A DNA stretch of 64,000 nt from Polydactylus sextarius (taxonomy: Eukaryota > Chordata > Actinopteri > Polynemidae), in NCBI GenBank assembly GCA_016801845.1, contig CM028927.1:4116501-4180500 (forward strand), given 5' to 3'. This document shows, one piece after another, positions 25,560 through 37,790 of the stretch (its first letter is position 1; every line of letters begins with the position of its first letter). The notes beneath the pieces were generated by a model. That model did not search any database. It was given only the letters and a program-made list of their open reading frames with translations, and was not told the DNA's origin. A program made the position numbers and the translations under genes.

Positions 25560-27095
25560 AGAAAAGGTGTTACGATCTTTTTCTGGGAAATGTTCCAAAA
25601 CCAAAGGTGACATTTTCAAATGTGTCCTCTGCTCCAATAATATTCAGTGTATAATGACAGAAAACAGAAGATAGGTTGGAGAAGCTTAAACAAGGTTATT
25701 ACTGCTTGAGAAATGATTTAGAGGAGATACGGACACTGGTAAGGTGGTAATCCTGATCTAACTTACATGATTTTATATGGTTCATGTCCCATAACTATTA
25801 TTCCATCTGTAAAAAAAAAAATGAACTGTGCCAACCCATCACTATGAAACGTTTATGAGTGGTACCAGCAGATGGTGCTGGCCCACAAGAAGTGATCCAA
25901 AACACTTATTTACAGGTATTTATCTGAGAATACTGTTAATATTATCTTCATCTGACCTAAGAGTAATCATGAACTATCAACATGCTGCTGGGTGAAAGTC
26001 AGGAAACTGGAGGCTTTAAATCATTCAGAGTAAACAGAGAAAATGATTTGGTAGAAAAAAAATACATGAATAATTATATTAAGAAGATAGCGATGTTTAA
26101 TGGATGCTGCTAGCTTTCTACATCCAACCTGTGATTCATTTGAACGTGATCTCAGATAATCTCATGCAATTACAAAATAACTATACACATCAATGATTCC
26201 AGTGATACCATATTAACAGATGCATAATCTCACAGTGAGAAAATGTCCACTTTCCAAATTGCAACCTGTGATGCTCTCACTGTGATTGAGTCAGTTCTGG
26301 GCCTTTCCCCTCAGCAGTGAGAAAATGACAAAGGGTCACTACAGCAGTGTTTGAGTGAGATAGGTTAACTGAGGACAGAGTGCCATTATGTCAGGAATGA
26401 AAAGAAAGTAATGGGGTGAACAGTCCCGAAGCGAAAAGGACAGCTTTCCAAACTATTACCCTTCTGCAAAGTGTGAACGATAATTATTCTGCTGCTTTAT
26501 GTGGGAAAAGAAGAGCACTGTTCTCTCCTGGCTTCCTGGCGGGGGCTTGTGATGACTATAAGGGGACATCACAAGTGGTGATTTGGAGGTTTTTATACCC
26601 CTGCAGATATGATGTTGACAGTGTGTTTTTTTTTAAATTGTCACATAAAGAAGGAAAACAGCAACACGAAGACACTCAAAGGGGAGTTCGCTCCGGGCAC
26701 CACACCAGCTACAACTACCACTGGATATAAACATGGATGTTATGATAGCTCTCCAGAAAAAAAGACAAGACATCATGATTGCCCCCTGGTGGCTGGCTGA
26801 AGTATGGTCATAAATCCCATGCTCCTCCATGTAAACAGAAAAACACGGGCCAAATTAAACTATTAAAGTACCTGCCAACTATGTTCTTCTCAAACATGTT
26901 TCTGACAGTGTAGTATTCTTATTACACTGATGCATGTTCAGGTTCAGATTCAGGTTCTTTTTGTTATAAAAACCTTGTCAGACATCAATGGTGACTCGTG
27001 ATTGATCCTCCAGGTGTATCGACGTGACTTTGATGCCTAAGTTCACACTTTTCAATCACTAATGTGTTGGACTCAGGCTCATATGACCAGTAAAA
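25560..27095. other. Intergenic, nothing recognised
   Basis: AT-rich sequence downstream of oxsm. The longest open frame (about 104 codons from 26416) has no similarity that I know and no splice or promoter context. I see no RNA gene. Confidence 0.5.
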
Positions 27096-27099
27096 ATGG

Positions 27100-27760
27100 T
27101 AGCGCTAAAGAGGCTCATTGTACATCTTTATACACACTATACCTATAGCAGCATAATAAAGGGATGTGAAGAGGCTCATCTGAACTGGCATTAACTGTGA
27201 GATAAGAGGAGAGTTTAAGTTAAACTTTAAAAGTAAAGATGGTGTGTGTCTCCTGGACCCACACCATATGAGACGATCCTGATAACTCAAGGCTCTGCCA
27301 CTCAAACAGGTCTGTGGAGACAAATAACCCTGCATCCTGAGAGCAAAGTGATCTACATGGGTAATAAAGTAATTAATTAGATCTTTTTATGTATAGACAG
27401 AAATTCTATTATGGATTTTACAGGGGACCAGTAAAGAGAAGCCAATATGGGATGAATATCATCTCTTTTTTGCTTCCGGTGAATATTGCTGCAGTATTTT
27501 GAATCAACTAGAGGTTTTTCATCAAAGTTAAGGGAACATCCTGATAATAACAAATTAAAGTCCAGACAAGAGCATCAGCATCATTTTCAGACAGGATGTT
27601 TCTAATATTTGCAATAAAGTGTAGGTCAAAGAAAGCTGTCTGAGAAACTTGAGATTTATTTATGAGACAAAGGACATATCCTTGGTCAAAATGATTCCAG
27701 TGTTCTTCACGGTAGAGCTGGAGGCCAAGGTAATGCCATAAATGAGGCCAGTACAAGTTG
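27100..27760 (-). mobile_element. Decayed L2-type LINE reverse-transcriptase 3' fragment
   Basis: Read on the - strand, the conceptual peptide keeps the order of an L2/CR1-type reverse transcriptase C-terminal region. It starts with a piece like TAFFDLHFIANIRNILS near 27600-27660 (family form: TAFFHLRNIxKIRxxLS). A piece like YLSPQTCLSGRALSYQDRLI follows near 27250-27330. It then runs into a 3' tail containing the TTATGCTGCTATAGG motif that I associate with this fish element (around 27133-27150). Several stops and frameshifts are present, so it is an inactive relic. The sequence up to about 27990 may be further repeat. Family name is by memory. Confidence 0.6.
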
Positions 27761-27999
27761 ATGAAGTTGGTAAAACATCCTTGGACAACCTGGTTGGAAC
27801 AACAACAAGCCCACTACACTGAACAGTACATCAGTGCTGTTTGTAGGAAAGATGTGATGATGTTTTTTTCTGATGGTTACAATTTTATTAGTAAAAAGCT
27901 TATGAAGTCATTACTGTTGAGAGTTAGAGGAATAAAAGGCTCAACAGATGAACCAATGGGTGTCCACACACTTATCTGCTTGATGAAACTATATTGAGC

Positions 28000-30060
28000 T
28001 GCATTAACTAAATGGCTCCCACACATAAAATTATGAATGTGATGAAGGTTGAAGAGATTGTTTGGTTGGGAAATGAAGACTTCTACACAGATTTACATTT
28101 CTAAATAACAACATAATTGTCCTCAGGCAGTACATCTGTCTCATAGCCCTATCTCAAGCTAGCTCAGTCTTCACATTCAGCATAAAATTAAATTAATTTC
28201 ACTGATATCAAGCCTCTCTTCCACATCTGTCACATTCAAGTAATGCAACAAGCAAGCTGCCCGAGTAACACAAATGTAATTATTGAATTCAAAATTGCAA
28301 ACCCTGTTCCTTCTTGAAAAATTAATCAAATTAATGTTTGGCTGAGTATCATGCAATTTTATTGAAAGGATGTTTACTATTACAACTGCATCAAAATATG
28401 TACCTTTATTCATTTTGATAAGGCTCAGCACAGTGAAGCCATGCAAGGCTCCGGTTAATCAAACACATGTTCATTAATGGTAGATTTCTCTGTATAAGAG
28501 CAGAGGATAAAAATGATGATTACCAGAGCTATGAAAATCTGTCTCTCTTCCTAGTTGTACTTCACAAATGCTCTAATGAAGTCCTTTGCTTTACCACCTT
28601 TTTAAATTTAAACACTTTCTTCTTTTGAATCTATCTGGTGCAAATTCCAAAATTAATATTTTTGCATGGCTACAATTTAAGAACAAGTCATGAGTGTAGA
28701 AAAGAATATTGTTTCATCACATCAATATTTTTGACCAACAAATGACACCAGGCAGATTGTGTATTTCTCAGTCTGAACACAAAATAGCAATAAGTCTATA
28801 GAAATAAATAAATAAATAAAAATGATCAATAAGGTGAAAACCTTTAAAGACAAGAGTGTCACCAAAAACACGAGGGTTCATCCTCGTCATCGAACTTCAG
28901 CCATAAGTGTCATGGATACTTATTCACAAGGAATCATGAAAACATAATGGTGTTACAGCAAATGTCAAAGTGTCACCATAGTTGTTATGATTCATCCTGC
29001 AGGACAAATAATGATCCGTCCCAAATGGTAATCTGAGCAGCAGTGTCCCAAAGCGATGGATCTCGACAAACCAGCAATGTCTTTAAGTGCAGCCATGTGA
29101 TCATTATTACCGACACTCATATATAAAAACCCTACAGATGCTTATGATGCCCCACAGAGGAGACATCATGTTCTGTACAGGCTATCCAGGACTTCTTCTC
29201 TATATTTCATTTGATTAATATTGTACCATCATGACTGGTATTTAATAACATGATGTAAAGCCGGAACCAGATGATAAATTACTACACTGGGGAATGTCTT
29301 TGCAGACCCTATATTTAGGCTTTTATTAACTCCTCTGGATGTCACATCAAGCTAATGAATAAATCAATTATTCATCCTTTTTTTTAAAAAAACTTGAAAT
29401 AATTTGACACAGATTAATGAGAAAGCATGCGCTTTTTTTATTCAGGTTAAAAAGGAAAGCCTGGCATCGTCACAGGGAATATTTTGGCCTGAGGATGTAC
29501 TGTATACATCACTGTGCCCAGCTTTGGTTTCTTTCTGTGATTCACAGAATGTGTGTTGGTGTTTTTCAGGCAGAGCTAACATGCATCACTGTTCTGTTGC
29601 ACATTAAGTTGGAAATTAAAATGCAGCACAATAAGAGGGCTGGGATTCCCTGGCTTTACAAAGCATTAGAGAAGTCATAGTATATTCAAATAATTATATG
29701 ACAGCATTAGAACGTGCAGACGTGAGGAATAGGACATTACAGAAGCTGCACTGCATCGTGATTCTGCCTTCCCCTCCTGCCCAGTCAGTTCTTTGAGAGC
29801 TAAGTGTACCCACTCCACCACTCCATATAAATAGTGCCTCAGCTGGGCAGGAACTATTGATTCTTATTGCTGCAATGATGATGACTTGATGTTTCACGTT
29901 ATTCCCCTTTCTCTTCCTTTCTTTTACATCCCTGCCATCTAATTAGGAGATATCCAAGCTGAATTATGATCACCATGGCAACAGAGTCAGCATGCATTCC
30001 TTTGATATCACTGTCCCACAGGGAGCACAGCTTATCACCAGCTTCTAAAATTAGACCTCT
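28000..30060. other. Intergenic, AT-rich, no gene
   Basis: No coding exon or RNA gene is visible. A short AAAT-type tetranucleotide run sits at about 28802-28822. The part at about 29935-30050 is rich in homeodomain-type AATTA motifs and is raised as a possible conserved element in the findings. Confidence 0.45.
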
Positions 30061-30061
30061 C

Positions 30062-30093
<32 letters not shown>

Positions 30094-30145
30094 TGTGTGT
30101 GCGCGAGAGAGAGAGCGCATGTGTGTATGCATGTTTGTGTGTGTG
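30062..30145. repeat. (GT)n microsatellite with GA interruption
   Basis: An alternating GT tract of about 40 nt is followed by a GC/GA portion near 30100-30116 and further GT-rich sequence. It is a compound dinucleotide microsatellite, probably polymorphic, and the frames across it are artefacts. Confidence 0.95.
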
Positions 30146-31139
30146 ATGGCCTTCATTTTCAGAGCTATGACCATTATTGAAGCCCGGTGTTTGGACATTT
30201 GTTCATCCATGGAGTTGTGGGTGTCCAGGTTTTATTCTCTGACCCCTCCCTTTAAAGCCAACGTTGACTGATACCAGATACCATTAGGTGTTAGATATTA
30301 GAAATAGAGTAAAAACATATTAATCAGCTGATATACCTAATCTAAAACAAAAACATACATTTTTGTGATGGCCCCATACCTATGGTTCAGACATAGGTGT
30401 ATATGTCTTTGAGGCTGTTTAACAATGTTTAACAATAAATAACTTTTATTGTCCAAAATGACATCAATGTAACACTGCAGCAAACTCCTGAGAGATGTTT
30501 TTTATGCAACAATATATTAAAATAACTACCTATGTTGATATGTATTTGATGACTGGCTGATTACAGCCAATATTAGCCCCTTCTGACAGGATAGGTGAGT
30601 ATGCTGCTTAAAAATGACATTGATAAATAAGATTTGTTCCTCTGCAGAGGCAGTAAACCCAGCACATGGGACCAATGATAACTCTGCTTTATTTTGGGGC
30701 TGAACAGGATCGTCAGAGTTAACAAACAACAATGGCATTCTGTCAGAACAAAGAGGGAACACGGAGTTAGAGTTAAAAATAGACATTAGAATTATTCTGA
30801 AGTGGAAGCAATTCAGTATCTCTTCTCACATCTCAGGACAACACGCGAACCCATAGAGAATCTGATATTGCCTGTTTGCATCCATCCCTTAATTTATTGC
30901 CCACTTGTGGCCACAGCAGGTTATTGTCTCTGGAAGTTAAATTGACTTCCAGGCATTGCCTCTTTCATGTTTTAGTAGAATTTGGAATGATATCCAGTAT
31001 ATGTAATGTATGAATCCAACTGTATTCCACACAAAGTGTTAAGAGATCTCCACCTCTAATACGAGACCTGCCATACCAGCCTGATGTCACTAATATGATT
31101 AGCTTTGACGTGTCTTGCATATGTGTTAGAAGTTGTCAA

Positions 31140-31290
31140 TTAATAATGATGATAATACATTTAATTTGTAAGACACTTTACATTTAAAAACATCTCAAAG
31201 TGCTACATAACATCTAATTGTGTAGTTCAATTAAGTGTGAACACATAGGCAAAACAATTTATCATATTGATTCAGTAAAGGACATGGCAT
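31140..31290 (+). repeat. Dispersed teleost repeat-like segment
   Basis: The stretch contains ATTTGTAAGACACTTTACAT and then CATCTCAAAGTGCTACATAA, resembling a fish interspersed motif usually seen as TTTATAAAGCGCTTTACA followed by CTCAAAGTGCTACA. It is short and degenerate. Identification is from memory only. Confidence 0.35.
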
Positions 31291-32109
31291 TTTATTTCTC
31301 AATATGGGACAATTCTGTATTTTATAAATTGTACAGGAACACTAAACATTAGTGTGATTGCATTGAAATCTTTTATCAAAATAAAGCTGGGCTTGTAACA
31401 ACATACTTTTGAGAGTAAATGTAGATATTAGTTGTGTACAGTTGTAATTGTGTATTCCATTGAGGCTGCATTGGTGTAATATGAAGTAATACTATGTAAA
31501 TCTCTAAATCTTTGGATTTTGGTCAAGTGAAGTCAACAAAAAGGCTAGAAAATACAGGAGTCTGCATCTTCACTGCAACCTTTCCTCTGCATGCACATTT
31601 AATATATGTACTGTCAGTTCAAAGGAATAGTACTAATATTTCCTCTGCCAGGAAGATGTGCAGAAAGGTGCAGATGTTTGGTTAGAGTGCAGCAGGATGT
31701 AAGGGAGTTGCTTTCAGCGCAACAAAGACAGGCAGTATAAAATCACGAGACAATTTAATGGGTATTTGCGACTGTTACTGTCATGAAAAGGTATGTTTTA
31801 ATCTTTCAGCTCTGCTCTCTGTGAAAGTCACTGCACACCATTGACAAACACTAACATTAACCATGACAAACAACAGGGCTACAGCCACAGAGTGACACTT
31901 CTCCACTGACACATACACCACAGCCTGAGTCTTACCAATTGTCACACACTGCATAGCAACGAAGCCACGACTCCAGTAGTTGTTTAACTTTTAAAAGCCT
32001 CCAATTGATCTAAAATGCTGCAGTGTACTGATAAGAAACAGAAACACAGATCAGTTTTCTCCCATATCAGCTTCTCTGCATCACCTTCAAAGGTTGATTC
32101 AGAATCCCT

Positions 32110-32410
32110 CTGCTTTCAGACAAAGCCCTTGATTATCAAGCTTGTATCTTAAAGAGCTCTTAATTCTCTTATTAATTCAACAAATCATACTGACAGCAGC
32201 TATCAGATTCCTCTCCGGTGTAGAAGGAGGACACCCCCCTTTACATTTAAGAATATACTCAAAATCTTCCTTTTTGATAAAGTTTATAATTAGAGCATGT
32301 GGATCCTGGATCATCCTGTTGTTTTGCTGCTGTATGAATTCCTGTGATCGATGATTAGTCCATCCTCAGTCTGGTTCTGTTGGATGTTTCCAGCTCACTA
32401 TGTAACCTTA
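32110..32410 (+). mobile_element. L2-type LINE 3' remnant
   Basis: The segment opens with a reading like SYLKELLI and YSKSSFLIKFIIRA (family form: SYLKELL and FLxDKAYS). It ends in a 3' tail with CAGTCTGGTTCTGTTGGATG, a motif common in fish copies of this LINE. It is the same general family as the - strand relic at 27100-27760 but on the opposite strand. Stops are present; inactive. Confidence 0.5.
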
Positions 32411-34769
32411 CGCTCTCAATTGCCCTGAAGTAGTGTGTTATATCATTTGTTGCAAGTTAAACCAATTGCCAAATATCCATTTGGTCTCCATCGTCTCCAT
32501 TCGGTCCAAAGACAAATGGACAACACCAGTCATAGGCAGGATGTTTACAAGAGTATTTCTGACCTACTGAGTGGAAATGACATAAGCAGTAATGAAATCT
32601 GAACAAAAATGTTTGGCTTTGAAGATGTATGGTAGACACAGATGGAAACTCACCTACTCACCCACTTGTGTTTGGAGGTGTGGAGTTTCCCCATACCTCT
32701 GTAAATATAAAAAGCCAGCAGTACAGAGGTGACATTTTTGACCAGAATGACCTTATCAAAGTATGACCCAGATCACAATTCCCCATGTCCAATGTTGAAA
32801 TGATGTATGGAGGGGGAGGCTTGAAAGCCTTTTCAAATAGTTCTGGTGTAGCATACTGTTTTATTATGTATCAACCATGTTTCAGGGAGCATGAAGTTGA
32901 TTACCAAATTTCATGATAATTCCTGTAAATGTCACATTTAAAGGAGAAATGGAAACCTCAAAAAAAGAGGCTAATCATCATATCATCATGTCTTATATAT
33001 TGTATGCTTTGTAAGTCATCCACCCTACATATGGATGCCATGTGACTTGCATACACAAGTGAGACACATTCTTCAAACACTGAGCATTTTCAATGAAGAT
33101 ACTGTTACGAAGACATGTGGAGGATGGCCAGTTTTATAGGTAAGTGCTGTGAAAATACACTATTTGTCAGTGCACATAGACCAGGTCAAGGACATTATAA
33201 ACTGCCTCACATGCCACAGAAGGTGCATCAGTTTTTCTCATAGATGAACAAAGATTAAGGATTTAATCTTTAACAATGTGATCAGTAGCTCTTATTTTTG
33301 ATTGAAATGTCTATGAGAGTTGAGGCTTTGAAACAAACAAGTATAATATTAAGGTTGTAAGTCTGTATTTGGAGGAAAGTTATAGAAAAAAGACAAAATT
33401 TTGCTTTATACAGTAAGGTGAGGAAAGTGTATATCAGTCCATTTGTCAGAGAGCAACACAAACCCTAACCCTGAAGAAAGTGGCACTTTTTTGAAGACAC
33501 TTTTAATTTAGAAAGCATGAATAATGTAGTGTTAAAATAAAAAGTAGAGACCTTTCAGATTATCTGGGAGAATCATATAATTGATATTTCAGTCATTTCT
33601 GAACTGTGGGCTATTGAAATAAGTTTTGTTTTGATGATCTTAAAACTTAAAAGAATCAGTGGCTGACATATCTTTTCTGACAACATGACCATGAACCTAT
33701 CTCTATATCTGAAATTAGAATATTTTTAAAATGTACACAGATGATGTTTTTTGAGATTCTGCACCCAGTAGAGCATATTGTTTGAGGCATGTATGCTGGA
33801 AAATCAAAAGCCTTTTCTGTTCTGAACATTAAACTATGATTGATATATTGTTTTTTGCCTTTTGAGTCTAATACAATTGCTTTTCTTTTTTTCTTTTCCA
33901 ATAAAGTTTATCCATGCAACACAAGCGCTACATTTGTTCATCTGTTATATATCACTACAATGACCTGTCCTAATGACATTCCCACAAGCTGTTTACAAGT
34001 TGTAATCAGACTTGGTGATTTTAGTCCTTACAAAGCACCATATTCACTGTAATGGGCCAATATAAAAGTATTTAGCACCATACTGCATTCTGCTATAGTC
34101 CTTGTAATTACTTGCCCGGAGGGAATAGTTTGCTGTGCGCAGTTATCATCAAGGACTGCAGCATCACTTTGCATAATGTGATGAGTCTCTCCAGTGGAAA
34201 AGTTTGAAGTCAACAGAGAAGCAGTGAGAGTTGCTCTCTTCATTAACCACCATTTAAAATCGTATGTTCAACACAGAAACAATACATCACAGTATCTAAT
34301 GTAATGTACAGTTGGCCTCAGGGAAGCTCTGTCAAATCAAAGCAATGACTCAGGATAAGAATCAAGTCTTAGCTCAGGTTGTGTTCAGCTTAAGAGAGCA
34401 GTAGGGAGAATTCTTCGAGGGGAATTCAGAATTCTTCTGTATGCAACCAACATGTTCTTTGTGGAGTGGAAAGAGTCTGAGGACTTGTTGAAATGCTCGC
34501 CAGAGGTGTGGATGAGATTTACCTTCACATACTAAGGCTGAGGTGTCTTGACACAGTGTCACGTAGCTTGAGATCAGTACTTGTGGAATAACAGACTGAA
34601 GTGGTGATGGTGGCCATTTTCAAATAGAGCCTGGAAGATCTAATTATCAAGGCACCACACTGTTGAGCTTCCACAAACTAAGACGTGCTTATTCTGGTTT
34701 GAGGACCATGGCAAAGACCTCAAGGTGTTGAGTGAGCCTTCAAACTACCCAGATCACAATGGGTCCAAT
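32411..34769. other. Intergenic, nothing recognised
   Basis: AT-rich and gene-free. A two-unit CCCTAA-like string occurs near 33460-33475 but is far too short to be an interstitial telomere array. No coding or RNA feature is supported. Confidence 0.45.
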
Positions 34770-34919
34770 CTAGTAAGAGGAAGATCCCATGGAGGCCTCG
34801 ATCCAAAATCCATCAAACTCAAGCACTACCACTATTGTCATGGTGCTGGACATCACAAGACCACCTCTAGAGGACCCGTGTCCATGCCCTGATAGAGCTA
34901 TTTTCATTGTGCAGCAGGG
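34770..34919 (+). mobile_element. Possible DNA-transposon remnant
   Basis: The order of CCATGGAGGCC, a GGTGCTGGACATCACA-like block, GAGGACCCGTGTCCATGCC and GTGCAGCAGGGG resembles a fish interspersed repeat tail that I remember as CCATGGAGGCCCC...GGTGCCAGA...CATGCCTCGACGGG. Degenerate and short, so tentative. Confidence 0.3.
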
Positions 34920-35060
34920 GCCTGTTGCCTTGACTGGGGACATTTTGGGAGCCCCAGGAGGATCTGCATAGTGTTACACGGGAGAGAGACATCTGGACTA
35001 CCTTGCTTGACCTGCTATGACGACGACCTGACACTAGGTAAGAAACTGAAAACAGAGGAA
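34920..35060 (+). mobile_element. RTE-type (Rex3-like) LINE 3' end remnant
   Basis: The run GGGAGAGAGACATCTGGACT and CCTTGCTTGACCTGCTATGA is close to the extreme 3' coding end of fish RTE/Rex3-like LINEs (GAGAGGGACGTCTGG...CTGCTGCC...GACCCGA). It is one of five partial copies of this family in the window, all on the + strand. Confidence 0.5.
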
Positions 35061-36659
35061 TGGTTGAAAAGGTGCAGATGTAATGTCTCATGTACACATA
35101 TTTTCAGCCAAAAACAGTGGTTGACAGTTATAGAACATGTTTTTTGTCTTATTGTTAATATTGTATACGAAAATAATAATAATATGAAAATGTGTTCTGC
35201 TGCTTTTTCTATAGGTGAACACCCGCAGAGAATATATAACACACACCATGGCAGCAATGTATCTGTGTGACAGGACAGCCTGGTGATTTCTCATGCACTT
35301 CACTGCTAATGAGACTGCAGTTTGGCCTCATCAGATATATAACATAATAGATATATCCGAAGTCAAAGTCATATTTAAGTGAAACAAGTAACATACGATC
35401 ACATAATAACAGTGTGTTGGCAGCATTTTACTTTTACTTTTACTAAAGTTTAACTTTACATATTTTAGATAGTTACAGCTATAAAATTACATTATATTGC
35501 ATGAATTTGTTTTGAGTGAATACATTTGGAATATTTCCCTCTGGAATGTACAAACAAATGTATAGCAGCAAAACATTATGATCCTAAATTAAAGCAGTTG
35601 AACTCCTGTAATATTAAACATAAATATACAGTGATAAACACAAAATAACACTGTGATAACAGCACACATTTGCCATTAACTTCTGCTAATGTGGTACTAA
35701 TGTAGCATTTTCAGTTTTACAAGAAAATGTCTATATTGATTATGTTCCCTATGGTTTCTGCAGTGAAGTGCAAGACACACTTCATTAAATGGTTGCTGTG
35801 CAAACTCTCTACGTAAATATCAGCGATTCATGAGGGTTGTGTTGCTACCAGGGCACTGCAACATTGTAAAATGAGGAATGGTCTCATGTTGTGCCTTTCT
35901 AAATTAAATGTATATACTGTACTTGCAGTACATTCATTCAGACCCTAGTCAATGAAAAGCTGTGGTGAGAAACAATTTAACTAGATATATGTGTCCTTCC
36001 AAGACTGATTTTAGAGTCTGCAAGTGAAAATATGATTGTGGTAGATAATTGCAATGAAGTGCCTGTAATTCCAATTTACATCCAGAGCTTGATCAGTAAA
36101 TGGATGTGAGGAGGTGAGAATGAAACAGCTATAGCTGGTTCCATATTACTTTGCTATGCTTCTTTTGTTTGATGAAGCTCATTATTTTTAATCCATTGAG
36201 ATATTTTTGACATTTTATCATTTCCAGTCATTATATGATGGGTGTCTGTGGATCAGTTTTTTTTGTTCCAGTGTTCCAATGTTTTTTGTTATAGAAGCTT
36301 TTGTTGTTGCCAACAACCCTGGCAACTGTTGTCAGAGTTTCCTCATACAGTCTACATGTGCTTTGAGGAATGGAGTTTGGAATGTGGAGCTCAGGGTCAT
36401 TATGGGGTCAATATAGGGTTCAGGTCAGAACCACAGTAAGAGTACTTAGAATAAAGTCAGACACATTTTTGGTGGGTGTTGACCTCTGCAAGGGTTGTGC
36501 ATATTACCAATCCTGTTGGTGATTTTCACATACAGGGTTTCATGGTGAAGCTGAAGTGAAGAATGTTGGTAGTTTCTGAGGCTCAGAATTATCTTATGTT
36601 ATTTGCACGTCATGGTCTTCAGCACTGCTTGCAGCCGAGGCAAGCAGAGTATAAAGCTG
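35061..36659. other. Intergenic, nothing recognised
   Basis: AT-rich sequence between two LINE remnants. Open frames here are short and lack compositional or similarity support. Confidence 0.45.
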
Positions 36660-37110
36660 CTGTTGGAGACCATAGTTCTCTGCTGGAAGGGGTCGATTGC
36701 TCCCATCAGGTTGTGGTTGAGTTGCAGCCTCAAGTGAGGAACTGTAAGTGTCTCAGGATCTTGTTTACAATTTAGGATAGGAAACACATAATTAGTATGA
36801 AGTGGAAGTTTGCTAGATGGATCAGTGCCGTATCACCAGTAAAGTGGGTCATCCACTTGATTGTTGCGATGAACTGTCGATTTACCAGTCAATCTACAAT
36901 CTGAACTTTACCTATGGCCATGAGGTCCGAATACTGATCAAAACAATGAGAATCAGATACAAGCAGCTGAAACGAGTTTTCTTGCAGATGGCTGGGCTCG
37001 GCCTTAAACATCAGACATCCAGAGGAGGTTCAGAGTGTAATATGGAGGTTTTTCAGGATTGTCCAACTGGTAGGAAGGAAATGTTTTGCATCAGTCTTTT
37101 CGAAGTCAAC
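36660..37110 (+). mobile_element. RTE-type (Rex3-like) LINE remnant
   Basis: The most complete of the RTE-like copies. Translation in shifting frames gives YRSIY-like (IYQSIYNLN), then TYGHEVRILIKTMRIR and KRVFLQMAGL, matching the family order YRSIYVP, TYGHELWVMTERTRSR, MSFLRRVAGL. The upstream DNA keeps GTCTCAGGATCTTGTTTAC. Stops and frame changes show it is dead. A frame of about 100 codons from 36817 is a relic of the LINE and not a host gene. Confidence 0.65.
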
Positions 37111-37417
37111 ACTGACTGAATAAAGTTCAGACAGACGACAGATGACATTTGTGGGTGGCATGGCTGCAGAGGTTACTGATGGTAGTGACAAGCCACTGCC
37201 TGACTGGAAAAGTGCAAAAATTAAGGGGTCATGTTTCCATCACTGCCAACTGGAGGTGGAGCTCATAAATACCCACGACTACTGCACTCATTTGACCCTA
37301 GGATGAATCCTGGTAGTATTCGTCCTTGCACAAAAGCAAAATGTTGTTGGGTTTTTGGTCTAGTGTGAAAGGGGTTTAACTTAATACATCCTTGATCACA
37401 CATGTGTATTGTGCTGC

Positions 37418-37496
37418 GTTATTTTGAGTGTTACTGTTACTATAGTGACAATGTACAGAATATTGTCCCTATAGTAACAGTAACACTCAAAATAAC
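37418..37496. repeat. 79-bp near-perfect palindrome (35-bp arms, 9-nt loop)
   Basis: Positions 37418-37452 pair with 37462-37496 in reverse complement with a single mismatch, around a 9-nt centre at 37453-37461. No transposon ends or obvious target duplication flank it. It could be a MITE relic, a fold-back duplication or an RNA hairpin. Confidence 0.9.
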
Positions 37497-37655
37497 ACAT
37501 AGTTATTTGTATAACGTTCAATTATTTGTACAGTTTGTATTGTGTGACCTTATGTGTGCCTATGTCCAATGACTTGTGGCCTGGTTTAACAGAGAAAAAC
37601 TTCACAGTGGCCTCATACAGTTTCTTTATTTAGATTTAACCAACACCACAATATT

Positions 37656-37790
37656 TCCTTAACCTTACCCAAAGCGCTTGTGTTGTGTAAATCTGGCCAT
37701 AGGCTGGATGCAAACCAGGGTGTCTGGTGTGACAGTGGAGTCGGGCGCTCTGTACACAAATCACTCCAACTGAACCAATGACTCCACTGC
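37656..37790 (-). repeat. tRNA-derived SINE-like fragment
   Basis: On the - strand the sequence reads GCGCCCGACT, then CACCAGACACC, then GGTTTGCATCC. The last is close to the RNA polymerase III B box (GGTTCGANTCC). The A/C-rich piece on the other side (CTTAACCTTACCCAAAGCG) is also common in fish repeats. Too degenerate for a functional tRNA. Confidence 0.4.

Noticed and set aside
29899..30271. Open frames of about 100 codons on both strands
   Set aside because: Both cross the GT/GA microsatellite, which stays open in several frames.
33460..33475. Telomere-like CCCTAA repeats
   Set aside because: Only two units; too short to be an interstitial telomere array.
36817..37119. A 100-codon frame as a host gene
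   Set aside because: It reads as a frame-shifted RTE-type LINE (TYGHE and FLQMAGL words).
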